Source of the DNA: Sphingobium sp. D43FB
GTDB lineage: Bacteria; Pseudomonadota; Alphaproteobacteria; Sphingomonadales; Sphingomonadaceae
Direction: 5' to 3'
Assembly: GCF_002312805.1 (NCBI RefSeq)
Contig: NZ_NMUA01000009.1
Coordinates: 1 to 64,000, forward strand
Length of the DNA: 64,000 nucleotides
The notes under the pieces are model-generated. The model was given only the letters and a program-made list of their open reading frames with translations. It was not told the origin of the DNA and did not search any database. Position 1 is the stretch's first letter, and each line of letters starts with the position of its first letter. The translations under genes were made by a program, and so were the position numbers. Shown here piece after piece: positions 17,518 through 26,307 of this stretch.

Positions 17518-18603
17518 ATGGACCTCAGCCTCACCCATATCACATCGACGGCAGCCGTTTCGATCGCGCTCGCTGTCGCTTCGGCCTTTCTCCTTCACTG
17601 GGCGCTCTATGCCGTCGTGTTGCGCCTGGTGCGGCAGCGGATGGACCCGGTGTTGTTGCCGGCGCTGTTTCAGCCGACGCGGTGGCTGGTGGTGTTGCTG
17701 GCGCTGGGGGCGGGGGTGCAGCCGCTGGATCTGGGGCCGCGCGTCGAGGGGCTTTGGTCGATCGGGTCGAAGATGGTCTTCGCGCTGCTGGTCGGCTGGC
17801 TGCTGTTCCGACTGATGCGCGCCACCCGCGTGATGATCGAGCGCAGCGCCGACATTAATGCCGAGGATAATCTGAAAGCGCGCCAACGCCATACCCGTGT
17901 CCGCATCCTCTATCGCATCGCCCAAAGCGTCATCGCGGTGCTGGTGATCGCGATGATATTGATGGCGATTCCTGGCGTGCGGACGATCGGTGTGACGCTG
18001 GCGGCGTCGGCCGGTCTGGTCGGACTGGCCGTAGGCGCTGCGGCCCAGCCTGCGCTCAAGAATTTGATCGCGGGCATCCAGATGGCCTTTTCCGAGCCGA
18101 TCCGGCTGGACGATGTGGTGATCGTCGAGGGCGAATGGGGCCGGATCGAGGATATCACGCTGACCTTCGTCGTGGTCCGCATATGGGATGATCGGCGCAT
18201 GGTGGTGCCGGTATCCTATTTCCTCGAAAAGCCGTTTCAGAACTGGACGACCAAGACGTCGGACCTGTTGGGCACGGTGTTCCTCTATGTCGATCCGACT
18301 GCCGATGTGGCGCGTATCCGCGAGAAGCTGGTGGAAGTGACGACCGCCAACGCGCGCTGGGACAAGCGGGTCGTGCTGTTGCAGGTGACCGACCATCGTG
18401 CCGACGCGCTGGAACTGCGCTGCTTGCTGTCGGCGCGCAATGCCGGGGTGGCGTTCGACCTGCGCTGCGATGTGCGCGAGGCGATGCTGGACTTTTTGCG
18501 GACCGAGATGCCCGAAGCGCTAGTGCGCGGGCGGCAGCGGATCGAGACGGCGGAGGGGGCGGCGATGCTGCCTTTTACCAGGCCGTCCGACGCGGCGGGA
18601 TGA
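17518..18603 (+). CDS. Small-conductance mechanosensitive channel, MscS family
   Basis: A 361-residue inner-membrane channel that relieves turgor on hypo-osmotic shock. Several N-terminal helices precede the pore helix and MscS beta domain; the pore region is LAASAGLVGLAVGAAAQPAL followed by KNLIAGIQMAFSEPIRLDDVV, the strongest family signature. The C-terminal alpha/beta domain is present. The start MDLSLTHI at 17518 is preferred; ATG 17500 is an alternative and the frame further upstream runs toward a repeat. Its 3' end overlaps the converging PilZ gene by 29 bases. Confidence 0.9.
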   Translation: MDLSLTHITSTAAVSIALAVASAFLLHWALYAVVLRLVRQRMDPVLLPALFQPTRWLVVLLALGAGVQPLDLGPRVEGLWSIGSKMVFALLVGWLLFRLMRATRVMIERSADINAEDNLKARQRHTRVRILYRIAQSVIAVLVIAMILMAIPGVRTIGVTLAASAGLVGLAVGAAAQPALKNLIAGIQMAFSEPIRLDDVVIVEGEWGRIEDITLTFVVVRIWDDRRMVVPVSYFLEKPFQNWTTKTSDLLGTVFLYVDPTADVARIREKLVEVTTANARWDKRVVLLQVTDHRADALELRCLLSARNAGVAFDLRCDVREAMLDFLRTEMPEALVRGRQRIETAEGAAMLPFTRPSDAAG

Positions 18604-18928
18604 GCGCCATCAGCGCGTCATAGATGCGCGGCTTGATCGGCTCGATGAACTCCATGCCGATCCGGCCATCTTCCACCCAGCGTATGTCGGCGGGCATGTC
18701 CTGCACCAGTGGGAGCCACACGGTCACGCGCGCGCTCACCGATACCCTCTCGTCGCTGCGGCACATGAGGCCGAGCGGCGAGATGTTGATGATCCGCACG
18801 CTATGGGCGTGATGCCCGGCGGTGACATGGCTGACCAGGTCAACAAGATCGCGGCGCGCCCGGCGCTGATCCACGGAGGGATCGCGCGAGCGTTGGACAT
18901 GGTCGAGATGGGCAAACAGCGAGGACAT
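18575..18928 (-). CDS. PilZ domain protein
   Basis: A 117-residue single-domain protein. It has an Arg-rich segment (DQRRARRDLVDL), then VRIINISPLGLMCRS matching the PilZ (D/N)xSxxG core, and DIRWVEDGRIGMEFIEP at the end of the barrel. PilZ domains typically bind cyclic di-GMP, but the RxxxR and core motifs here are imperfect, so binding is uncertain. It ends within the last 29 bases of the MscS gene on the opposite strand. Confidence 0.75.
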   Translation of the reverse strand: MSSLFAHLDHVQRSRDPSVDQRRARRDLVDLVSHVTAGHHAHSVRIINISPLGLMCRSDERVSVSARVTVWLPLVQDMPADIRWVEDGRIGMEFIEPIKPRIYDALMALIPPRRTAW

Positions 18929-19005
18929 GGCCGCAGCCTGCCCGTCTAGATGTGAACGACGTCCTGCCAGAAAGCGTTAATGTCGGCCTAAGACTCTATT
19001 CCCCG

Positions 19006-20223
19006 TCAGGCGACGATCATGCCGTGCTTTTTCGCGCCGAAACTCACTTTGTCGCCTGCATTCAGCGTCATGGCCGGATCGGTCACGACTTGGCCATTCA
19101 CGCGAATCGCGCCTTCGGCCAGCTTGCGCCGGACTTCCTTGTTCGATGGCGCAAAGCCGAGGCCAGCGGTCGCCTGAACGACGGTCAGGCCGTCGGTGCC
19201 GAGGCTGACGGTCGGCAGGTTGGCGTCGGATGCCCCTTCCTCGAACGTCCTGCGCGCGGTTTCGGCGGCGGCGGTGGCGGCGTCCGTGCCATGCGCCATG
19301 GCGGTCGCGGCATCGGCCAGCAGTTTCTTGGCTGCGTTGATCTCCGCACCCTGCGCTGCTTCCAGCCGGGCAATTTCGTCGAGCGGCAGGTCGGTGAACA
19401 GGCGCATGAAGCGGCCGACATCGGCATCCTGCGTGTTGCGCCAGAATTGCCAGTAGTCATAGGGCGAGAGCGCATCGGCATTGAGCCACACCGCGCCCTT
19501 GGCGGTCTTGCCCATCTTGCCGCCGTCCGCCGTGGTGATGAGCGGGGAGGTAAGGCCGAAGACCTGGGTACCATCGACCCGGCGGGCGAGTTCGATGCCG
19601 TTGACGATATTGCCCCACTGGTCCGACCCGCCCATTTGCAGGCGGCAGGCGGCGCGGCGCGACAGTTCCAGAAAGTCGTAGGCCTGCAGGATCATGTAAT
19701 TGAATTCGAGGAAGCTGAGCGATTGTTCGCGGTCGAGCCGCAGCTTGACCGAATCGAAGCTCAGCATCCGGTTGACCGAGAAATGCTGGCCGATGTCGCG
19801 CAGGAAGGGGATATATTCGAGCTTGTCGAGCCAGTCGGCATTGTCGACCATCACCGCGTCGGTCGGGCCATCGCCGAATGTCAGGAAGCGTTCGAATACG
19901 CGCTTGATGCTCGCGACATTCTCCGCGATCTTTTCGTTGGTCAGCAGCGAGCGGGCTTCGTCGCGCAGCGAAGGATCGCCGATCTTGCCGGTGCCGCCGC
20001 CCATCAGGACGATCGGCTTGTGCCCCGCCTGCTGCATCCGCCGCAGCATCATGATCTGCACCAGGCTGCCGACATGAAGCGAGGGCGCGGTGGGATCGAA
20101 GCCGATATAGCCCGGCACCACCTGGCTTACGGCCATGGCGTCGAGGCCGGCCGCGTCGGTTAGCTGGTGGATGTAGCCGCGCGCTTCGAGCAGGCGCAGA
20201 AGATCGGACTGATAGTTGCTCAT
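19006..20223 (-). CDS. tyrS: Tyrosine--tRNA ligase
   Basis: A 405-residue class I aminoacyl-tRNA synthetase. The HIGH-equivalent is in [14 protein letters not shown], and the KMSKS loop is KMGKT in [14 protein letters not shown], a variant common in alphaproteobacteria. The tyrosine-recognition segment [12 protein letters not shown] is intact. The C-terminal S4 RNA-binding domain begins about residue 340 ([17 protein letters not shown]). ATG 20223 is chosen; the longer frame adds six unlikely residues. It is divergent from anmK with a 64-base shared spacer. Confidence 0.95.
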   Translation of the reverse strand: MSNYQSDLLRLLEARGYIHQLTDAAGLDAMAVSQVVPGYIGFDPTAPSLHVGSLVQIMMLRRMQQAGHKPIVLMGGGTGKIGDPSLRDEARSLLTNEKIAENVASIKRVFERFLTFGDGPTDAVMVDNADWLDKLEYIPFLRDIGQHFSVNRMLSFDSVKLRLDREQSLSFLEFNYMILQAYDFLELSRRAACRLQMGGSDQWGNIVNGIELARRVDGTQVFGLTSPLITTADGGKMGKTAKGAVWLNADALSPYDYWQFWRNTQDADVGRFMRLFTDLPLDEIARLEAAQGAEINAAKKLLADAATAMAHGTDAATAAAETARRTFEEGASDANLPTVSLGTDGLTVVQATAGLGFAPSNKEVRRKLAEGAIRVNGQVVTDPAMTLNAGDKVSFGAKKHGMIVA

Positions 20224-20287
20224 GGGCCGCGCCTGTAGCATTGGCGATGCGTGGCGAAAAGTCCCCCATCTGAACGGAGTTCAATGA

Positions 20288-21373
20288 ATGCTGGCAATTG
20301 GCCTGATGTCCGGGACGTCGCGCGACGGGATCGACGCGGCGCTGATCGAGACGGATGGGGCGGGGGCGGTGACGCCGGTCGCCTTTCACGCCAAGGCGTA
20401 TGAGGATGGGTTTCGCGTGCGGCTGGCGGAAAGCTGCACGCGGGCAATGGCGATGGACGCGCCGGGATTCGAGCCGCTCATCGCGTCGGTCGAAGGCGAA
20501 CTGAACGCATTGCATGTCGAGGCGATCGCCGACCTGCTGGGGCGCAGCGGGCATGTGGCGCAGGATATCGGCGTGATCGGCTTTCATGGCCATACCGTGG
20601 CGCATCGGCCCGACCGGGGCTGGACCTGGCAGATTGGCGACGGAGCGGCATTGGCGGGCGCGTTCGGCATTACGGTGGTGGGCGACTTGCGCAGTGCCGA
20701 CGTGGCGGCGGGCGGGCAGGGTGCGCCGCTGATGCCGGTCTATCATCGCGCGCTGGCCGATGGGCTGGCGAAACCTGCCGCGATCCTGAACCTGGGCGGA
20801 GTGGCCAATATTACCGCTATTGGGATGGATGGCGATCTGGTCGCGTTCGACACCGGCATGGCGAGCGGGCTGATCGACAATTGGATGCAGGCGCAGGGCA
20901 ACACGGCCTATGATGAAGGCGGCGCGGCGGCGGGGCGGGGGCGCGTCGATGAAGCGCGGTTGGCGGCGATGCTGGCCGATCCCTGGTTTGATCTGCCGCC
21001 GCCCAAGAGCATCGACCGGGAAGCCTTTACCATCGACGCGGTGCTGGGCCTGAGCCTGGAGGACGGCGCGGCGACGCTGACCGCTTTTTCGGCCGCAGCA
21101 GTGGCGCGGGCGATCGACCATCTGGCGGTACGCCCCACCTGCATCCATGTCGCGGGCGGCGGGCGGCATAATGCCACCTTGATGGCGATGCTGCGGGCGC
21201 GGACCGGGCTGGACGTGGTGCCGGTCGATGGCCTGGGCTGGGACGGCGACGCGCTGGAGGCGCAGGGCTTTGCCTATATGGCGGTGCGGTCGATGCTGGG
21301 GCTGCCGATCAGCTTTCCGGGGACGACGGGCGTGCCGGAGCCGATGACGGGTGGGGTAGTGTTTCGGCCTTAA
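20288..21373 (+). CDS. anmK: Anhydro-N-acetylmuramic acid kinase
   Basis: A 361-residue ASKHA-fold kinase that phosphorylates 1,6-anhydro-MurNAc during peptidoglycan recycling, with hydrolysis of the anhydro ring. The N-terminal GLMSGTSRDGID phosphate loop, GFHGHTVAHRP, the conserved LNLGGVANIT at about 165 and CIHVAGGGRHN near 290 are all present. Length is typical. Often found opposite tyrS in alphaproteobacteria, as here. Confidence 0.95.
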   Translation: MLAIGLMSGTSRDGIDAALIETDGAGAVTPVAFHAKAYEDGFRVRLAESCTRAMAMDAPGFEPLIASVEGELNALHVEAIADLLGRSGHVAQDIGVIGFHGHTVAHRPDRGWTWQIGDGAALAGAFGITVVGDLRSADVAAGGQGAPLMPVYHRALADGLAKPAAILNLGGVANITAIGMDGDLVAFDTGMASGLIDNWMQAQGNTAYDEGGAAAGRGRVDEARLAAMLADPWFDLPPPKSIDREAFTIDAVLGLSLEDGAATLTAFSAAAVARAIDHLAVRPTCIHVAGGGRHNATLMAMLRARTGLDVVPVDGLGWDGDALEAQGFAYMAVRSMLGLPISFPGTTGVPEPMTGGVVFRP

Positions 21374-21481
21374 CTTCGCATATTTCCCGGCAATCGTGAC
21401 ATTTTGTTGCGCGGGATTGATCCTATCGCAAAGTGCGTGGCGCATCATAGCAGGCGAGACTGCTGTAGGACAGCCGGGGCA

Positions 21482-22471
21482 TCACGTCATCGCCTCATGC
21501 CGGCCAAAGCCGTCCGTGCTTTCGGATGGTCGCTGCCTGATCCAGCGGCTGGCAATACGTTTTGTACCTGATCGTACTGCCAGTCCAGCATGTTCGCTCA
21601 TCGGGTCGGGGCGGCCATCGGGCAGGCAGTTGGCAAAGAGCAGGCCATCACCCTTGCGCCCGCGATGGGTGAGGCCGAGGCGGGTGAAACGGGTTTCGCC
21701 GCCGTCATACTCCTCGTTGAGATAGACCAGCAGGGTGAGCGCACGCTGGTTGGCGAGACCGGGGACAGCGTCGAGATGGGGGCGATAGTGCTGGCCGGGT
21801 TGGTAGCGCAATATCTGGAGGGTTTCGCCCTGTTCGACCGTCGTTCCGCTCACCGCTGCCAGCCGCCGATTGATGGCGTGGATGGCAGGCCATTCGGAGA
21901 CAATCGGGAAGCCCGCCGCGTCCGAACTTCGGATCGGGTCGGCGACGAAGCGGCCTTGCCCTTCATGGAAGATCAGCGCCGGGCGCTGACGCCCTTCGGA
22001 CAGGTCGGCGAGCAGGTCGCATTCCGACGGGGTGATCAAGGCGGGTATGGCTTGGATGTGGGGTTGATCGACTAATATGTGTCGGGGCGGAAGATCTAGC
22101 GGGTCGCCCGACTGGTCGATCGCCATTGTCGCGATCAGCGCGGATTGCCGGGCCGCAAGCGGATCTCGATCAGCCCAGGCTTGGAGCAGGGCGAGCGCTC
22201 CGGTCCAATCGCGTGTACCGCCCACGCCCGTTGCCAGGAAGCCTGCGAGCATACGCGCTGCGCCGATATTCCCGGCATTTGCGGCGGCATGCATGTCGGC
22301 GCGGGCGGCAGGCAAGGCCCGGGGCATCAGTCGCCCTTCGACCCGCCAGAGGGCGCGCAGCCCGAGCGCTGTGCCATCGCCCTGCGCGCAGGCGGCGTCC
22401 ACCAACGCGCGAGCGGCGGTATTTTTGTCCTGCCGCAGCAGCGCCAGCACCTGTTCGACGACCCCAGCCAT
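21482..22471 (-). CDS. 2OG-Fe(II) oxygenase (prolyl 4-hydroxylase-like) with N-terminal Sel1-like repeats
   Basis: A 329-residue protein. Residues about 1-120 look like short Sel1/TPR-type helical repeats (GNIGAARMLAGFLATGVGG), residues about 130-310 are a P4Hc double-stranded beta-helix. Iron ligands are H232 and D234 in HYRPHLD and H294 in SEHAGLAV; K304 in SGTKRIA would bind 2-oxoglutarate. YLNEEYDGGETRF is also typical. The substrate is unknown. ATG 22471 shares one base with the stop of the upstream VWA gene (TGATG), indicating translational coupling. Confidence 0.85.
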   Translation of the reverse strand: MAGVVEQVLALLRQDKNTAARALVDAACAQGDGTALGLRALWRVEGRLMPRALPAARADMHAAANAGNIGAARMLAGFLATGVGGTRDWTGALALLQAWADRDPLAARQSALIATMAIDQSGDPLDLPPRHILVDQPHIQAIPALITPSECDLLADLSEGRQRPALIFHEGQGRFVADPIRSSDAAGFPIVSEWPAIHAINRRLAAVSGTTVEQGETLQILRYQPGQHYRPHLDAVPGLANQRALTLLVYLNEEYDGGETRFTRLGLTHRGRKGDGLLFANCLPDGRPDPMSEHAGLAVRSGTKRIASRWIRQRPSESTDGFGRHEAMT

Positions 22472-23646
22472 CACCGCTTCCGCGTCAATTCCCGCATCGC
22501 TTCGTCTATCCCCTCGATCGTCAGCGGATACATGCGGTCGTTCATCAGGTCGCGGATCAGGCGGGTGGATTGGCTATAGCCCCAATGGGCCTGCGGTGTT
22601 GGGTTGAGCCAGACGGTGGCGGGGTAGGTGTGGGCGACCCTTTCGAGCCAGACCGCGCCTGCTTCCTCGTTCATATGTTCGACCGATCCGCCCGGATGGC
22701 TGATCTCATAGGGGCTCATCGCTGCGTCGCCGACGAAAATCACCTTATAATCATGGCCATATTTGTGGAGAATGTCCCAGGTCGGCGTGCGCTCGGCGAA
22801 GCGGCGGCGGTTGTCCTTCCACACGCCTTCATAGAGGCAGTTGTGGAAGTAGAAAAATTCCAGATTCTTGAATTCGCCGGTCGCGGCGGAGAATAATTCT
22901 TCGCACAGCGTGATGAACGGGTCCATCGATCCGCCGACGTCGAGAAAAAGCAGCAGCTTGACCGCATTATGCCGTTCGGGCCGCATGCGGATGTCGAGCC
23001 AGCCCTGGCGCGCGGTGCCGCGGATGGTTTCGTCGAGGTCGAGTTCGTCGGCTGCGCCCTCGCGCGCGAAACGGCGTAGGCGGCGCAGCGCGACCTTGAT
23101 GTTCCGGGTGCCCAGTTCCTTGGTGTTATCGAGATTGGCGAAGTCGCGCTTTTCCCAGACCTTGATCGCGCGCTTGTGGCGCGATTCCCCGCCGATGCGG
23201 ACGCCTTCGGGATTATAGCCGCCATGGCCGAAGGGCGAGGTGCCGCCGGTGCCGACCCATTTATTGCCGCCCTGATGCCGCCCCTTCTGCTCCTCCAACC
23301 GCTTCTTGAGCGTGTCCATGATCTCGTCCCAGTCACCCAGCGACTTGATCTTCTCCATCTCTTCGGCGCTCAGATATTTTTCCGCGACGAGGCGGAGCCA
23401 TTCTTCGGGGATGTCGGCCTCGACACCTTCCGCGCTGAACACGCCCTTGAACACCTGCGCGAAGACCTGGTCGAAGCGGTCGAGCAGGCCCTCATCCTTC
23501 ACATAGGTCGCACGGGCGAGATAATAGAAATCCTCCGGGCGGCGGGCGATGACATCGCGGTCGAGCGCTTCGAGGAGCAGCAGATGCTCCTTGATGCTGG
23601 CGGGAATGCCTGCCGCGCGCAGGGCGTCGAGAAAGTTGAGCAACAT
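22471..23646 (-). CDS. CoxE-like VWA domain protein
   Basis: A 391-residue cytosolic protein with the arrangement of CoxE-like proteins: a helical N-terminus, a central Gly-rich linker (GGNKWVGTGGTSPFGHGGYN), and a C-terminal von Willebrand A domain with MIDAS-like DVGGSMD. Such proteins pair with MoxR AAA ATPases, one of which is encoded at 26308-27156, and together they often help mature metal or cofactor enzymes. ATG 23646 is preferred to the upstream frame start at 23712. The gene is coupled to the downstream 2OG oxygenase. Confidence 0.85.
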   Translation of the reverse strand: MLLNFLDALRAAGIPASIKEHLLLLEALDRDVIARRPEDFYYLARATYVKDEGLLDRFDQVFAQVFKGVFSAEGVEADIPEEWLRLVAEKYLSAEEMEKIKSLGDWDEIMDTLKKRLEEQKGRHQGGNKWVGTGGTSPFGHGGYNPEGVRIGGESRHKRAIKVWEKRDFANLDNTKELGTRNIKVALRRLRRFAREGAADELDLDETIRGTARQGWLDIRMRPERHNAVKLLLFLDVGGSMDPFITLCEELFSAATGEFKNLEFFYFHNCLYEGVWKDNRRRFAERTPTWDILHKYGHDYKVIFVGDAAMSPYEISHPGGSVEHMNEEAGAVWLERVAHTYPATVWLNPTPQAHWGYSQSTRLIRDLMNDRMYPLTIEGIDEAMRELTRKR

Positions 23647-23778
23647 GGGAAGGCTTGTCGGACAGGGCGCGCGCCGATGCAAGCCGGTCGCGCGATCATA
23701 ACGGCAGCACAATATTAAGTGTTGCAGTGCAGGGTTAATGCGTCACTATCCAGACATAATTGACGTTGCGGGGCGCGC

Positions 23779-25158
23779 TTGAAAAACGGGGACTTACTGG
23801 CCGATTTGGGCGAAAGATCGGGCGACATTGCATTGCAATGCAGCGAAACAGCCGGGTTTCTGGGCGCGCTCAATCACCGTATCCAGGGCGACGCCGCGCA
23901 ACTGGCGGACTTGCAGGCGAATATGGATGCGCTGGCGGCCAGCCATGGCGAAAGCGTGACGGCGGCGCAGGAATTGCGTCTGACCGCGCGGCGGGCCGGG
24001 CAGATCTTGGCCGAGGGGCATGACGTCATCACCCTGTCGATCGGTGAGCTGACTGGTCTGGTCGAGCATGTCACCGGGCTGGAGGGGCATTTGCGCCAAT
24101 TTCTCAGTGTGATCGAGGCGGTCGGCGATGTGTCCGACGAACTGGGTGCGATCGCGCGGCAAACGCGGCTGCTCGGCGTCAATGCCGCGATTGAGGCGGC
24201 GCGCGGGGGCGCAGCGACGCAGGGCTTTGCCGTGGTGGCGGACGAAATCCGGCGGCTGGCGGGACAGGCGGGGGAATCGGCCGCGTCGGTCGGCGACACG
24301 CTGCACCAGCTCGATCGCGATGCGCGCCAACTGATCGGCGGGGTTGAAGCCAATATCGTGCGGGGGCGCGGCGTCGGCAGGCATATCGACCGGCTGCGGC
24401 TGAGCATGGCCGAAATCGCATCGCTGGTGACGCAATTTGGCGAGCGATCCGAAACGATAGTGGCCTGCACCGATGCGGCAGATGGCGACGTCGCGGCGCT
24501 GCGCCATGGCCTGACGACGTTCCGCCAGTCGGCCAGCGAGAGCGCGGCGCGGGCGGACGAGGCGCGGGTGCAGCTCGAAGGGCTGGAGTCCATGGCCAAT
24601 GCGATGCTCAACAGCGCCGCGCACGGGCCGCAACGCACGCGCAACAGCCGCTATATCGCGCTGGCCGAGGAAGGCGCGGAGGAGATCGGCGCGTTGATCG
24701 AGCAGGGGCTTAGCGACGGACATATCGACACGGCGCAGCTATTTGATGTCGATTATCGCCGCGTCGCCGGGTCGGACCCGGCGCAATATCAGACCGGCTT
24801 CACCGCCTTTGCCGACGCGATGCTGCGCCCGGCGCTGGACCGGCACACGGCGCAGGACAGCGCGATCGTGGGCTGCTGCCTGATCGACATGAACGGCTAT
24901 CTGCCGACCCATATCAGCGCGCGAAGCCAGCCGCAGCGGCCCGGCGCGCATCACTGGAACATGGAACATGCGCGCAACCGCCAGATTTTCATGGACAGCC
25001 AGACCCGCCGTGCGCTGGACGGTGAGGGCGATTTCTTCCTCTATACCTATCGCCAGGATCTGGGCGAAGGCCGCTATCGCGCGCTGCGCAGCGTGTTCGT
25101 GCCGCTGGTCTTCGGCGGGCGACGCTGGGGCCTGTATGAAGTGGGTTACCTCATCTGA
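23779..25158 (+). CDS. Soluble methyl-accepting chemotaxis-type receptor with C-terminal sensor domain
   Basis: A 459-residue protein lacking membrane helices. Residues about 20-270 are long coiled coil; the signalling tip is LGAIARQTRLLGVNAAIEAA followed by GFAVVADEIRRLAGQAGESA, matching the MCP hairpin. The C-terminal 180 residues (PAQYQTGFTAFADAMLRP, then TYRQDLGEGRY and RRWGLYEVGY) form a separate, probably ligand-binding domain. No ATG fits upstream, so TTG 23779 with GGGG ahead is the likely start. No che genes are nearby. It overlaps the next gene tail-to-tail by 13 bases. Confidence 0.8.
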   Translation: MKNGDLLADLGERSGDIALQCSETAGFLGALNHRIQGDAAQLADLQANMDALAASHGESVTAAQELRLTARRAGQILAEGHDVITLSIGELTGLVEHVTGLEGHLRQFLSVIEAVGDVSDELGAIARQTRLLGVNAAIEAARGGAATQGFAVVADEIRRLAGQAGESAASVGDTLHQLDRDARQLIGGVEANIVRGRGVGRHIDRLRLSMAEIASLVTQFGERSETIVACTDAADGDVAALRHGLTTFRQSASESAARADEARVQLEGLESMANAMLNSAAHGPQRTRNSRYIALAEEGAEEIGALIEQGLSDGHIDTAQLFDVDYRRVAGSDPAQYQTGFTAFADAMLRPALDRHTAQDSAIVGCCLIDMNGYLPTHISARSQPQRPGAHHWNMEHARNRQIFMDSQTRRALDGEGDFFLYTYRQDLGEGRYRALRSVFVPLVFGGRRWGLYEVGYLI

Positions 25159-26186
25159 TTGGCCTGCACCAGCGTCACCTCGCCGGTCGCGGTGTAGGCG
25201 GCGGTGGCGCTCGCCTTGGCGGTGTAGGGATCGTCGCCGTCGAGGATGGCGGCGACCTGGCGGGGGCTGGGGACGCGGTCGTAGGTGCCGTAGAGGTCGG
25301 TCTGGCCGACCATGTGAATCGACAGCTTATAGCCTGCGCCGCTGGTGGCGGGATCGAAGGCGAGGACGGTGCCGCTGTCATCGACGGGCACGATGATCGC
25401 GCCGTCGGTGCGGCCGACCTGTTGCAGCATGTCGTAACTGCCCTGCGCGGTGGTGACGGTGCCGCGCACGCACAGCGCGTCCTTGCCCTCGCGCGGCATG
25501 CGGACCTCTTGCGGCACGGATTCGCCGGTCCCGGTCGTGCGAGTGAGGCGGGCGTCCTTGTTGGCGGCTACCGGGCAGGCGTCGAACCGGGCGGGGGCGG
25601 TGGCGTGGAGCGAGGCCGGATCGTCCAGTGTCATCTGCGCAAGCATGGCGTCCAGCCCGGCCAGCACTTCGGCACGGCGTTCGGTCGGGCCGGTGACGCG
25701 GATCTTGGCGATCCAGCGGCCGGCATGGACGAAGCCTGCCGCGGTGGTGAGCGCGCCATCGGCCGCATCATCATAGACGGCGCGGATCGCGCGGTCGGCC
25801 TGGCCCGCGACGGGCGCGCTGGCATAGGCGGTGCGGCGGGTCTTGGGGCCGAACCGCTCCATCACCGCCTTGTCGGTCATATAGGCAGCGAGCGAGGCGT
25901 CGGCATAGGTGGGCAGATAGACATAGAGCGTCGCCTGCACCGCGCCATCCTGCGAGACATATTGCGCATAATTGTCGATCCCGCGACCGCCGTTGGAGGC
26001 TTCGCCGCTCTTGGTGAGCGAGAGAGTGGCGATGCTGTGGGGCAGGCTGATCCCGGCGGCGCTCGCGCGGATGCTGCTATCGGTCGGCGTCCAGGCTTCG
26101 AGCGTATCTTCGGCTTGCGCGGCAATGGGCGCGGCCAGACAGAGGGCGGCGGTAAAGAGAAAAAGGGCGCGCTTTGGCATTGGCAT
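25146..26186 (-). CDS. Secreted hypothetical protein, paralogue of the protein at 8160-9251
   Basis: A 346-residue protein with a signal peptide (MPMPKRALFLFTAALCLAAP, cleavage near AQA). It shares by-eye landmarks with the protein at 8160-9251: ATLYVYLP versus NVYLYHA, AGRWIAKIRVTGP versus IGEWVVKLRMTSP, FDACPVA versus TRCPQPI, ALCVRGT versus ALCIHGD, and VPVDDSGTVL versus IPLGDSGELL. Function is unknown. AGGAG stands before ATG 26186; ATG 26180 is an alternative. The 3' end overlaps the receptor gene by 13 bases. Confidence 0.7.
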   Translation of the reverse strand: MPMPKRALFLFTAALCLAAPIAAQAEDTLEAWTPTDSSIRASAAGISLPHSIATLSLTKSGEASNGGRGIDNYAQYVSQDGAVQATLYVYLPTYADASLAAYMTDKAVMERFGPKTRRTAYASAPVAGQADRAIRAVYDDAADGALTTAAGFVHAGRWIAKIRVTGPTERRAEVLAGLDAMLAQMTLDDPASLHATAPARFDACPVAANKDARLTRTTGTGESVPQEVRMPREGKDALCVRGTVTTAQGSYDMLQQVGRTDGAIIVPVDDSGTVLAFDPATSGAGYKLSIHMVGQTDLYGTYDRVPSPRQVAAILDGDDPYTAKASATAAYTATGEVTLVQANQMR

Positions 26187-26307
26187 CCAGCTCCTGATCC
26201 AGACCGTCTTGGCGCGGCGTTGAATAGTTACAGGAAGGCTACAGACAATGCGCGCGGGTGCAAGCGGATTCGCGCGAGATTATGGGGATCTGCGTTGGGG
26301 TGAGCCG

